A stretch of 64,000 nt of DNA, taken from the IMG/VR virus record IMGVR_UViG_3300032799_000664, positions 1 through 64,000 of that record. One strand, written 5' to 3'. The stretch's first letter is position 1, and every line of letters begins with the position of its first letter. Source of the DNA: a virus. The translations under genes were made by a program, and so were the position numbers. Of the stretch, positions 45,869-56,200 are shown piece by piece. The notes beneath the pieces are model-generated. The model saw nothing but the letters and a program-made list of their open reading frames with translations. It did not search any database and was not told where the DNA came from.

Positions 45869-48811
45869 ATGGCGGCCTTCCCCGGTCAAGAGAAGTACGA
45901 CCCGCTCACCTACCGCAGTGGCAAGTCGGCGGGCATCCGCACCGTCTTCTCCAGCAACATGCCACACCGGGCACCGTTGCTCTTCTACATCGCAGGCATC
46001 GAGATCCCCATCACCTCAGCCACGGTGAGCTACGGCGTTTGGAAGATCCCCGAGTGTCGCGTCACGCTCTTCCCTGATCCACTTCTGCAACGTCTGGGCG
46101 CTGAAGACCGCGTCCCGGTCGTGCTCTTCTACCTGGACGAGTACCTCGAGCCGGAGAGGCCCACCTGGCGCATGCTTTTCGAAGGCGAGATCGTCGGTTG
46201 GGGCTACAGCAATACGGCGTTGGGTCGCAGCATCGTCATCGACTGCGTGGCTGACATCGCGCTCTACACGCAATTGTTCCTCTACTACATGAGCACCGTG
46301 GCCGGCATCGTCGAAGGTGTGCAGGAGACCGGTAAAGACGGGTCGCTGATCACACAAGCGGTGGCCACCTTTCCCTACGCGCTCTTCTGTCGGGGGCTGC
46401 TCCCGGAAGTCGGCAACGACAAGACGGCACAGGAACAGATCGTCACGCGACCCTACGACCTGATCTACAATTTCATTCGCGCACTGACGTCACCGAAGAT
46501 CCCCGACAAACTGCGATCGCTGCCAGCGATCAATTTCTTCGTACGTTGGATTCGCCGCAACCAGTTCCACAACAAGTTCGTGGCACTGCCCTTCCTCGAA
46601 GAGGTCTGTGACACCGTCGGTAACCAAACGCCGACGCCCAAGGCAGTACAGCCAGTGGGTCTGGCGCCTATCCTGCGGGCCGTGCGTTCGAACTTCGCCG
46701 TCAAAGCGCTGCGTGATCAGATGGCGGCCGAGGCCTCCAAGGTCGCCATCTTCGGGATGATCAAGCAGATCCTCGACATCATGCAGCTGGAGTTGGCCAT
46801 GTTACCGACGCCGGCCTACGTCAAGACCGGCCTGAACGGAGAAATCCTAGGTCCCGGCCCGACCCCGAAGAACTTCTTAGGACAACAGCTCACGGGCGCC
46901 GCCGCCGCACAAGCCGCTAACTCGAAGGCGCAAGGTTTACCCAGTACCTTCTCGACACCGTACTTCATGACGCCCATGGAACCCGGGCGCTTGACCAACT
47001 ACTTCGTCAAGCCGCAATGTCTCTTCTCGCTGGCCCCGGTGTGCAACGTTATCTTCCCCTCGATGGTGCACCAGCTCTCCTATCAGGAGAACTATGCGAC
47101 TCAACCGACGCGCCTCTACGTCGAAGACAACGAGCTGGCCGGCGTCGCGGGTGGGACCGACAAGCCGGAGAGTCTGTTGGTCAATGCAGTGACCGTCGGC
47201 TACCCCCCGGCGATCGACAAGCGCTTGCAGGCGCGCATCGTCAAGGACCCGTTCCTGACGGGGAAGAACATCCTGCTCTATCCCGAGGAGTTCTTCAAAG
47301 GACCAGTCACCTCAGTGGCAGCGGCGCCACCGTGGCTCTTCTACTTCCAAGCCCAGATCCAGAACGAGCCTCTTGGTCCCGAGGGCTTAGGGGCACCTGA
47401 TTCAAAAACCGTGTCACCGCCGAAGGGCGAGCTGTCCCTCACCGAGAAGGATCTCTACCGGTTGTACGCCCAGCACGAGTACTTCCGGCAGCGCTATGAG
47501 AAGCGGGGCGGCGTCATCGAGATCAGTGGCTTCGATCCCTACCCCGTTCCCGGATTCCCGTTGGTGGCGTTCGACGATTTCCAGTCACGACTGCATCTCG
47601 TCGGCTACCTCATGGCGGTCACTCACGCCATCTCCGCTGGGTCAGCGGCAACCTCGCTAAGCTTCAGTTACGGTCGCACGATCTACGAATTCCTGACGGA
47701 CGTCGCCAACGAGATGGATCAACCACAGAATCCAGACCGTAAGAATCTCGCCACAGCGGCTGCGCCACCAGAACCGATTCCGGAGATCCGCGACATTCTG
47801 CAACACGAGTGGCGCGCCGATCAATTCTACCAGCGGTTGCTGTGGCGGCGTACGGAGAGTAGCGCCGAAGGTTCGCGAGCCCAGCCCGCGCCCCGCGCCT
47901 ACCCTTCGGTGTGCCGCATCCGTGACTTGCTGGCATTCGTCAAGCCGGACGGCACCATCGAGCCCATCAAGATCGAGGGTACGAACGAAGAGACGTTGCG
48001 AGAGCAACGGGCCGCGCTGACTACTCAGAAAGCGGCACTGGCGCCGTTGAACAACGATGTGACGTTGGAAGCTCTGGCTCGAGCACGCACCGGTAGCTTG
48101 CAACTCGATCCAGAGAGCATCAAGAAGTCGTTCTCCGAGCTGCGCGGTCCGCTGAATGCGTTGGATCAGATCGAGAAGATAGCTGCGTCCCTGTACCGTC
48201 CAGCACTGGGTCAAGCTGTCACTGACCTCTACGAAGCGTCGTCACAAGGCTTCTTGAGTCTCAAAGACGCTGTGAAGACGCTGATGGCCGAAGTTGATGC
48301 CGCTATCGCAGCTCCACCGGTGACATCCCACAACCTGGCGGGCGCCGCGCAACGCGAGCTCACCCCTACGCCTGGCCTCGAGCCCCTCTTCGACAGTTTC
48401 GATGCCGGGATGAACTACGGTTCACGTCCCATCTGCACGCTGGACGAGTACGTCTCTTTCATCGGCGGCGTGCGTGAAGGCGCTAACGACGAATTCGCGT
48501 ACCAGAACGGCGGTGAAATTCCTTCGGCGCGCTACTACACTCGCATCCGCTACCTCAAAGGAGCAACGCCGGCCGATGTCGCTACGGCTGCGCAGCAGAA
48601 CCTGCCCCCGGATAGCCCCGCAACCCCCATGGGTGGTGCCGGAACCTCCTCGCAAACCGGCGAGAAGGTCCCGCCGGCGGGGGCGGTAGTCAAGAACGAG
48701 ACCGCGGGCGAAGGCGTGCCTCTAACGTTCCCAATGCTCCGAGCGCAGTGGGACGGCATCCTCCTGGCCCATCGAGCGAAGATCTACTCCACGTACAAGC
48801 TCTCCCGCTGA
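45869..48811 (+). CDS. Large baseplate hub-like protein
   Basis: A 980-aa protein starting MAAFPGQEKYDPLTYRSG. The N-terminal 150 residues (VSYGVWKIPECRVTLFPDPL, FEGEIVGWGYSNTALGRS) fit the repeated beta domain of phage baseplate hubs and tail-tip proteins. The middle is helical; the C-terminal part is Pro-rich. It lies between the tube-connecting gene and the wedge genes, as expected for a hub. Length is at the upper end for such proteins. Confidence 0.7.
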   Translation: MAAFPGQEKYDPLTYRSGKSAGIRTVFSSNMPHRAPLLFYIAGIEIPITSATVSYGVWKIPECRVTLFPDPLLQRLGAEDRVPVVLFYLDEYLEPERPTWRMLFEGEIVGWGYSNTALGRSIVIDCVADIALYTQLFLYYMSTVAGIVEGVQETGKDGSLITQAVATFPYALFCRGLLPEVGNDKTAQEQIVTRPYDLIYNFIRALTSPKIPDKLRSLPAINFFVRWIRRNQFHNKFVALPFLEEVCDTVGNQTPTPKAVQPVGLAPILRAVRSNFAVKALRDQMAAEASKVAIFGMIKQILDIMQLELAMLPTPAYVKTGLNGEILGPGPTPKNFLGQQLTGAAAAQAANSKAQGLPSTFSTPYFMTPMEPGRLTNYFVKPQCLFSLAPVCNVIFPSMVHQLSYQENYATQPTRLYVEDNELAGVAGGTDKPESLLVNAVTVGYPPAIDKRLQARIVKDPFLTGKNILLYPEEFFKGPVTSVAAAPPWLFYFQAQIQNEPLGPEGLGAPDSKTVSPPKGELSLTEKDLYRLYAQHEYFRQRYEKRGGVIEISGFDPYPVPGFPLVAFDDFQSRLHLVGYLMAVTHAISAGSAATSLSFSYGRTIYEFLTDVANEMDQPQNPDRKNLATAAAPPEPIPEIRDILQHEWRADQFYQRLLWRRTESSAEGSRAQPAPRAYPSVCRIRDLLAFVKPDGTIEPIKIEGTNEETLREQRAALTTQKAALAPLNNDVTLEALARARTGSLQLDPESIKKSFSELRGPLNALDQIEKIAASLYRPALGQAVTDLYEASSQGFLSLKDAVKTLMAEVDAAIAAPPVTSHNLAGAAQRELTPTPGLEPLFDSFDAGMNYGSRPICTLDEYVSFIGGVREGANDEFAYQNGGEIPSARYYTRIRYLKGATPADVATAAQQNLPPDSPATPMGGAGTSSQTGEKVPPAGAVVKNETAGEGVPLTFPMLRAQWDGILLAHRAKIYSTYKLSR

Positions 48812-48837
48812 CCCTCCAGTTGCAGTAAACTCGGAGC

Positions 48838-49551
48838 ATGGACCTCGGCGAAGTGGGCGGCCGCAAGGCCGAAGACCTGCGCCTGTGGAAGCAGTGGCAG
48901 AAGACCAAGTCAGGCAGCGATCTGCAGGCCCTGCTGAACCAATTGCAGCCGCTCATTGGTCAGCAAGTAGGGCGCTGGTCGGGGATGCTCTCGCGCGACC
49001 TACTGGAGACCCACGCCAAAGTGCTCGCTGTTGATGCGCTCCAGGACTACAACCCACGCATGGGTACGGCGCTGGCGACCCACGTCACCAACCGCCTGCA
49101 GAAGCTGTCACGCCTGACCTACAGCCACGCCCAGGCGGCGCGCCTGCCCGAGCACAAGGCGATCGGCATGGTGAGCTTCCACGCCGCGCAGGGACGCCTG
49201 AAGGACGAGCTCGGCCGAGAACCGACGGCGTCCGAACTCTCTGATCATCTGGGCTGGCCGGAACAGCGCATCACAGAATTTCAGCGTGCCTATGGTCGCC
49301 GAGAGTTGCTCGCTTCTGGCGAGTTCAACCCAGCCACTTTTCCGGTCGCTGACACACAGAATCCACTGGTCGGCTTCGTGTACCACGACATGTCGCCGCA
49401 CCAGCAGCGCCTCTTCGAACACATCACCGGCTATGGCGGCAAGGATGTCCTCTCGAACCAGGAGATCATGAAGAAGTTCGATCTCACACAAGGGCAGTTG
49501 TCGTATCAGAAGCGCAAGCTACTGACGCTCTTCCAGCAAGCCCAGCATTAA
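48838..49551 (+). CDS. Sigma-factor-like protein within the tail operon
   Basis: A 237-aa protein. Residues 66-90 (DALQDYNPRMGTALATHV) resemble sigma region 2, and 120-155 (LKDELGREPTASELSDHLGW) match region 3 (P-T-x-x-E-L). The C-terminal part (SPHQQRLFEHITGYGGKDVL, NQEIMKKFDLTQGQLSYQKR) resembles region 4. A phage sigma would redirect host RNA polymerase to its own promoters. It is placed in a structural operon, with CGGAG before ATG 48838. A structural role cannot be excluded. Confidence 0.65.
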   Translation: MDLGEVGGRKAEDLRLWKQWQKTKSGSDLQALLNQLQPLIGQQVGRWSGMLSRDLLETHAKVLAVDALQDYNPRMGTALATHVTNRLQKLSRLTYSHAQAARLPEHKAIGMVSFHAAQGRLKDELGREPTASELSDHLGWPEQRITEFQRAYGRRELLASGEFNPATFPVADTQNPLVGFVYHDMSPHQQRLFEHITGYGGKDVLSNQEIMKKFDLTQGQLSYQKRKLLTLFQQAQH

Positions 49552-49557
49552 CGAACG

Positions 49558-50721
49558 ATGCCTAGTCAGCCACCACCGGTTCCGTATCAGAACACCGCGC
49601 CGTCAGCGACGACGGCGGTGCAGCAGTACGCGCAGGAGTACCAGAACTACTTTCTGCAGAACCAAACGGCTTACCGCAACATCGTGCTTTCAGCCGACAG
49701 CAAGGCCAATCAGCACACGTGGAAGTTGGCGCAGGTTATGGCACGGGCCATCGAGAGGTACCGTGGCGTGATTCCGTTTGGTTCGCTCATGGCGCGTTGT
49801 CGACGCGAGAGTGGCTTTGACCCCGGGGTCACCGAGAAAGCGCGCTACTCGCAGGGTGAATACGGCGTTGGTCCCTGGGGCATTACGGGTGCGTGGGATA
49901 CCGGCGGCAAACCGTACGGCCTCACCAAGGCTCAAGCCTACGAGCCGAATGCGTCGACCAAAGCAGTCGTCCAACAGATGGTGCCTATTCACGAGTTCAT
50001 CATCACCGTGGCACCTGCGACGAAGCAAGACTTGGTGTTCTACTCGTGGATGCTCTTCTGTAACCACGCTTCGGGACCGGGATACTACGAAGCTGCACGG
50101 CAGTACGTAAAGACCAACGTTGAACCACGGGTACCGCGGAAGAAAGTGATGGTACTAGTTTCTGCAACCCCGGGCCTCGGTGGCAATGTTGCTCGTTGCT
50201 GGAAACGGTTCAACAAGATCACGCTGCAAGGCATGATGGCAACTGCCTGGATGGCCGCCTATGGCTACAGGCTTCCGATTGATCCTGCGACTGGCGAGAA
50301 GACCAAGTACACCATCTACTCTTCTCAGGACGGTGCTTGGCGTTTGATGGTTGGCGCGTTGGATGCTTGCGTCTGGGAACGGCGACGTGATGCTGTCCTC
50401 GCGGGTAAGGTACTGGTCTCTGAAACCCGAGCGATGCTTGCGCAGGCCATCGCGCAAGTGAACAACAGTGGTCAGGGTGCGATCCTCGAAGCTTTCAAAG
50501 CACATGGTGCTGGCTGGTCACGTGCCAATGATGCGGTTCAAGAGACCCGCCAGGACAAGTTCAAAGGTGCCGCACAAGCTGGGGTCGACGTCAAGAATCA
50601 GCAGATGCAGCAGAACGCCAACACCATTCGGCTAGCCAACGCCGCGGAACTCACTGGTCTCCTCGCCCCTGGGGGGACTATCATGGTCTACAACGAAAAG
50701 TCAGGCCTCTGGGAGCCGTGA
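49558..50721 (+). CDS. Tail-associated lytic transglycosylase
   Basis: A 387-aa protein. Residues 65-125 (PFGSLMARCRRESGFDPG, GEYGVGPWGITGAW) match a lysozyme-like fold with Glu84 as the catalytic acid. The rest is mostly helical, likely for attachment to the baseplate. It would cut cell wall during infection. It lies in the baseplate operon, six bases after the sigma-like gene. Confidence 0.75.
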   Translation: MPSQPPPVPYQNTAPSATTAVQQYAQEYQNYFLQNQTAYRNIVLSADSKANQHTWKLAQVMARAIERYRGVIPFGSLMARCRRESGFDPGVTEKARYSQGEYGVGPWGITGAWDTGGKPYGLTKAQAYEPNASTKAVVQQMVPIHEFIITVAPATKQDLVFYSWMLFCNHASGPGYYEAARQYVKTNVEPRVPRKKVMVLVSATPGLGGNVARCWKRFNKITLQGMMATAWMAAYGYRLPIDPATGEKTKYTIYSSQDGAWRLMVGALDACVWERRRDAVLAGKVLVSETRAMLAQAIAQVNNSGQGAILEAFKAHGAGWSRANDAVQETRQDKFKGAAQAGVDVKNQQMQQNANTIRLANAAELTGLLAPGGTIMVYNEKSGLWEP

Positions 50722-51174
50722 GTGGCGATGGCGACCTACGACATCTACCTGCAGGGGAAGACCGAAGAGCACATGACGGGCTTCTCGTCGTTGGTCTTCG
50801 GATTCAACCGTACGATCGCGGTGCGGGGTCCCTACAAGCTGGTGATACAGTGGCTGAAGCGCTTCCTCACAACGAAGGGCAGTGACCCGCTGCGTCCTGA
50901 TGATGGCACCACTTTCCCCAGCCTCATCGGGGCCAACGTCACTTCGATGACCGACGTACGCGACGTCGTCATGCTCTCGATCCAGGACTGCAACGAACAG
51001 ATCTTCGCCGTCCAGCAACTGGCGCCGCCGGATCTCGACGAACAGCTGCTCACGGCGACGCTGGACCGATTCGAAGCAAATGGCGCAGACGGCTTCGATG
51101 CGTGGGTGCGCATCAGCAACGCCGCCGGCCAAGAAATGGTGATCCGGTTGCCGGATCTGGCCGACGCCGCCTAG
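50722..51174 (+). CDS. gp25-like baseplate wedge protein
   Basis: A 150-aa protein. GPYKLVIQWLKRFLTTKGSD with PLRPDDGTTF matches the gp25/W family, which links wedge and sheath in contractile tails and has lysozyme relatives. It starts at GTG 50722 or ATG 50728. It is followed by the J-like protein, the usual order. Confidence 0.8.
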   Translation: MAMATYDIYLQGKTEEHMTGFSSLVFGFNRTIAVRGPYKLVIQWLKRFLTTKGSDPLRPDDGTTFPSLIGANVTSMTDVRDVVMLSIQDCNEQIFAVQQLAPPDLDEQLLTATLDRFEANGADGFDAWVRISNAAGQEMVIRLPDLADAA

Positions 51175-51183
51175 AGGACCCCC

Positions 51184-53217
51184 ATGTCGACGACGGTGAA
51201 TGCACAGGACGTACGGGACGCGGAAACGTTCATCAAGGAGTACCTGGACGACGCCGTTCCCGAAGGCGACTATTCCGACGGCGCCGCGCTCCGCGACTTA
51301 GCCGTGAAGGCGATCGCGGGCACCGTGGCGCTGATGCGCGAGACGGGGCGGCAAATCGACATTCGACAGAGCATCAAGACGATCCTCGAAGTCGACACCA
51401 GTGACGATCCGACGGCCACCGATGACGCGGTCGATGCCTGGGCGGCGAACTGGTTCATTGGTCGTCGCGGCGGCGGCTACGCGCGCATCATGGGCTACGG
51501 TCTCGCCACACAGCGGGCCGATCTCACCATCAAGCGGACTACCCGGTTCTACAAGAGCTCGGACCTACCGTTCCTCCTCGACAACGGGGGCGTGGAGTTG
51601 AACATCCCGGCCGAGCAGCTGACGGCGCTCTTCGATTCCAGCGGCATTATCACCGGCTACCAGTTCAAGGTGCCGCTCGTCGCGCAGACCACCGGCACCG
51701 GGTTCAATGTCGAGCCAGGGCGCTTCTCGTCCTTCGACAACTTCAGCCCCTACGTCACCCAGATCGAGACGCTCACCCGGGCCACCGGGGGCAAGGACAT
51801 CGAGACCACCCCGGATCTCATCGACCGCAGTGGTACGATCGTGGCGACCCGCAACCTGATCAACGCGCGCTCTTGCGATGTGGTGCTCAAGGACGAATAC
51901 GTCGAGATCGCCGCGTTGTCGCTCATCGGGATGGGCGACGTCGAGATGATTCGTGACCGTGAAGTCGAAGCCACGAACGGCATCGAGGTGCACACCGGTG
52001 GCTGCCAGGACATCTTCGTCGCCACTAGTTTGATGGAGACGGCCGTCACCGGCACTGTTGGCGGCAAGTTCCAGCGCCCCGACAACGTCGCCAACGTGTT
52101 CCGCGACCTCACCTACGCACCCTACGACCCCGTCAACAATCCGACGGGGCACAAGTTCATTGACGCTGACCCGGTGACTGGCAAGACCATGACCGCAGGC
52201 ATGGTGCTGCGCGTCTGGGCCGGGCTGCCCGTCAGCGCTCGCGACTTCATCATCCGCGACGTGCAAGCGGCGCAGGTGCTCATCAGCGAACGGACTCCGT
52301 TCCCGGTGCCCACCGATGAGCAGCTGAGCTACGTGACCTGGTCGGTGGGACAGATGATGCCCGACTATCAGGACGTCGTTGGCCAGCAGCTGACCGGCGA
52401 GACTTCCCGGCGCTGGCAAGCCTCCGGCCGCATCACCCTGCCGGGTGGACCGGTCTACCGCATCAAGGACGTCGCTGTTCTGGACTCGACCGACCCCGAT
52501 GCTGACCCCACCGACGGCATGGTACATCTGAACGTCCGCATCAACACGACGCCGACGGAACAGGTGGCGCCGGACAACCAGTACCAGCTGATCGTTCACG
52601 AACCCGCCAACCACCAGTCTGCCCGAAGCTTCATGGAGATCCTGGCCGGACCTGTCGAGGACCTCGACAAGTACGATGGCAAGAGCCTCAAGGTCACCTA
52701 CGACACGCTCGCCATCTTCGACACGCTCGATTACCGCGTCGTGAACCGGCGGGAGAAGATCTCGGCGGCATCGCCACTGGTGAAGGGCTACCACCCACTG
52801 TACCTGAAGTTCGTCGTCGAGTTTTCTCGGCTCCGGAACGCCGACCCGAACGTCATCATCGATGTCGTCGAAGCGGGACGAGCACTGATGGCATTCATCA
52901 ACGCCTTCCCGCCCACCGAGGTCATCGACGTCTCGGTCATCTCGACGCAGCTGCGCACGCTGTATCCTACGGTCATCGGACAGGTCTATCCCTTCACCAT
53001 CGACTACGAAGTCTACATTCCCGATGGCCGCGTGGTCGTGTTCACGACTGCGGAGAAGGTCGAGCTCCCCAGCGACGTCACCAGGCTCCGCGCCCTGCAA
53101 GCGGCGCCGGATGATCTGATCGAGGGACTGTTGAACCCGCTCGAGTACGGTCTCAGTGACGCAGTGGCCGGCTACTACGCGGTCGAGGACGACATCGTTG
53201 TGCGGGAGCGCACCTGA
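51184..53217 (+). CDS. Baseplate J-like (gp6-like) protein
   Basis: A 677-aa protein. DGAALRDLAVKAIAGTVALM near residue 33 and later beta-strand blocks (DRSGTIVATRNLINARS) fit baseplate J/gp6 family proteins that make the ring of the wedges. The length is in the range of longer members. The gene is preceded by the gp25-like gene and followed by a one-base overlap with the next. Confidence 0.8.
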   Translation: MSTTVNAQDVRDAETFIKEYLDDAVPEGDYSDGAALRDLAVKAIAGTVALMRETGRQIDIRQSIKTILEVDTSDDPTATDDAVDAWAANWFIGRRGGGYARIMGYGLATQRADLTIKRTTRFYKSSDLPFLLDNGGVELNIPAEQLTALFDSSGIITGYQFKVPLVAQTTGTGFNVEPGRFSSFDNFSPYVTQIETLTRATGGKDIETTPDLIDRSGTIVATRNLINARSCDVVLKDEYVEIAALSLIGMGDVEMIRDREVEATNGIEVHTGGCQDIFVATSLMETAVTGTVGGKFQRPDNVANVFRDLTYAPYDPVNNPTGHKFIDADPVTGKTMTAGMVLRVWAGLPVSARDFIIRDVQAAQVLISERTPFPVPTDEQLSYVTWSVGQMMPDYQDVVGQQLTGETSRRWQASGRITLPGGPVYRIKDVAVLDSTDPDADPTDGMVHLNVRINTTPTEQVAPDNQYQLIVHEPANHQSARSFMEILAGPVEDLDKYDGKSLKVTYDTLAIFDTLDYRVVNRREKISAASPLVKGYHPLYLKFVVEFSRLRNADPNVIIDVVEAGRALMAFINAFPPTEVIDVSVISTQLRTLYPTVIGQVYPFTIDYEVYIPDGRVVVFTTAEKVELPSDVTRLRALQAAPDDLIEGLLNPLEYGLSDAVAGYYAVEDDIVVRERT

Positions 53218-56200
53218 TGCCGACGTCGCTTGACGATCGTTCCACCTCGTTGCTGCGTGGGCTCAGCGACTTCTGGACCCGCTTCTTCGCAGATACGCCC
53301 ACGCTGGAGGGGTTGTTCAACGCGTCTGAGATCCAGCTATCTCAGGCGTACTTCGACATCCTGCAGTCGTTCCTTGGTATCTCGGTCCAGGACGTACCCC
53401 TCTTTCGCAAGGAGCTGTTCAAGCTCCTGACCATCCGGGAAGATCACGTGACGTTCCGCGAAGCCGCTAACCCGGGCGCTTCTCGCTCCGTCTACGTATT
53501 GGCCGAGGCTATCACCGCGATTCCAGCCCTGCAGAACAAGGTCTTCGCGCCCACTGCCGCACTGGTGCCCAGCACCGACTACGATCTCAACGCGGGGAAC
53601 TACGAGCTGCAGCTGGCCGTGGATCCCACCGGTAGCGTCGGCCGTACGCTCGGAACCAGTGCCGCGGCTTCGCTGTTGACCTATGGCACCGGAGCACTGA
53701 CGCGCTGCTACGTGACCGAGGGAACACCATTCACTGACGCCAAACCCGGCCACTGGGTTCGCCTCCTCAATAGTTCCGCTGGCAACAACCGGACGTACCG
53801 GGTCGCAGAAGTCATCGATGCACAAGCTGTGTTGCTGGCAGGTACCATCACCCTGCCGGACCCCAGCAGCGGATCGCTGCAAGCCACGTTGCTCGATTCT
53901 GAGTTTGCCCCGGTAGCCGGTTTCGCCAAGCGTGCGTTGACCGTCGTCGTAGGCGGTAGTTTCGACGACGCGGCTCGACGACTACGTGACGCAGAGCAGA
54001 GTTCTTGGGCGGCCGACTGGCCGATCGGGCTGGGCATACGCAAGGGCGACATCTTGCGGGTGCTCGACCAGAGTGCGGTGCCGGTGGCGCCAGTCGACTA
54101 CAACATCATCCTGGTACGACACGAACGCTGCTACTTGTCGGCGCAGACCCCACTCTCCAGTAGCACTGGTCCTCAGCTGAACGACGCCGGTCGGACTGTG
54201 ACTGCGGACCCCATCACCGATCGCGTCACGTTGGCTACACACGGCTTTGCGATTGACACGCGGGTGATGTTGACCACGACGGGAACGATGCCCGGCGGGT
54301 TGATTGCAGGGCGCTTCTACTACGTGCGGGAACCGACCAGTGGTGACTTCAAGCTAGCTGCGAACGCGGGTAGCGGCGTCCTCATCGACATCACCAGTGT
54401 GGGCACCGGCACGCTCACCGTCTATGGCACCCAGGACGGCGTCACGCCCCGACTGGTGCGGGACTACGTCATCTTGCGACAACCGCCGAACGCGGAGATG
54501 ATCGAAGAACCGGTGATCTTCACTGAGACAGGCGTTCCTAAGACTGGTGGTGCAGGGCAGCTGATCAACGACTTGCTGTTGGGTCCCTGTCTCTTCGACA
54601 CGGGCGCGGCCTTCGACGCTGGTGACCGACAACGTTTCGTGACGATCTCCGGCAGTGCCACGATCACCTGCACGGCAGACTTGAGCTATGGCAACGTGTT
54701 GACCCGCACTGGCGGGATGCAACAACCGTTCGCCCGTTCGTCTGTCGGCGGTCAAGCAGAGATCACCACAGGTACACAGATCGGCATCTACTTCATTCAG
54801 TCCATCGCCGCAGACGGTAACAGCGTCGTACTCGATGGCAGTCCCTTCACACCAGAACCCGGTGTGTCGGTCGAGATTCAAGTCGTCACGAACAGCGGCA
54901 CGTACCGCATCCGCAAGGTGGGTGGTTCGGGTAAGCACTTGGTGTTGGACCAGCTGTTCGGGTATCCCGACGCCAACAACGGCACGCTCTCCTGGCGCGT
55001 TCACGACGGCTATCAGACTGCACTGGTGCACACCCGCGTGGTGCGTGGCAGTGCTCAGCTCGCTGCCAGCATCGGTGACGCAGACACGGGCGGGGTTCAC
55101 GAACCCCGCTTCAGTGAAGACTACACCGTCGATTACGAAGCCGGCATGCTTCTCCAGATAGGTCGATTGGCGGGGTTGTGGGGCCTCGACGCCACCGACA
55201 AGGTCTGCACGGCTGACGCCGCCACTGACCTCCTAACGGCCACCGGACATGGCTTCAGCGATACCAACGATGTTGTCTTCTGGACGCCAGGTGTCCTGCC
55301 GCAGGGTCTCACCGCCGGGACGAAATACGTGCGCGATGCGGCGCTCAACACGTTCCGCGTAGCTGATACCATCGGTGGTACCGCCATCGACTTGCTCGAC
55401 GCTGGCAGCAGCACGCTGCATGTCCGGCGCGCCGGTGGTCATGCCCTCGTGCTCGCCACGTACACCTGGCTGCAGGAGGTCATACCCGAAGTCACGGCCG
55501 CTACGGCCGCCCTGTACCCCGACGAAACCGAAACTGACGTCGCCGAGATTGCCTTCTGGATCCCTGACGCCCAGTTAGACCTGTTCCGGCTCTACGATAA
55601 CTTCGGCTACCTCATCGGTCGCTTCCAAGCTTCGAGCGAAGCCTACCGGCAGTTCATTCGCGGAGTCTTCCAGCTCTACCTACTGGGACCGACGCTCGAG
55701 CGTATCGAATCGGCACTCAACGTCATCTGTGCGCTGCCGGTAGTTCGTGATGACGGTGAAACGCTGGTGTCCTACGAAGCGGTGGGCACCATCAGTGACG
55801 ACCCCGACCACGCGCGAATCACCACCCGACGTCCCGACGGCAACCTGGCGCGTTACCTATTCCCGGCAGGAACCCCTATCCGGAGCGACATCAGCAGCTA
55901 CGTACCTGGCACCAGTGCAGCGATCTCCTTCTTGTCCTTCGAAGCCTTCACCGAGCTGTTCCAGGTTGTCGATTGGACGGAAGACGCGCTGTGGTGGGAC
56001 AGCATCATCGTGCCACAATCGCTCATGCCAGGTGAATCGACGGCTCGCCGCACAACGGTGCCGGTGCTCTACGAGAACACCATCGGGCAGATCGACGATC
56101 CACACATCGGCGACCCCGGGTTCTTCATCGGGGCTGACGATGATGGCATCGTACCGCCCTGGTCTGTAGCGGGAGGTTGGTCTTCGGGTACGGCGCTGGC

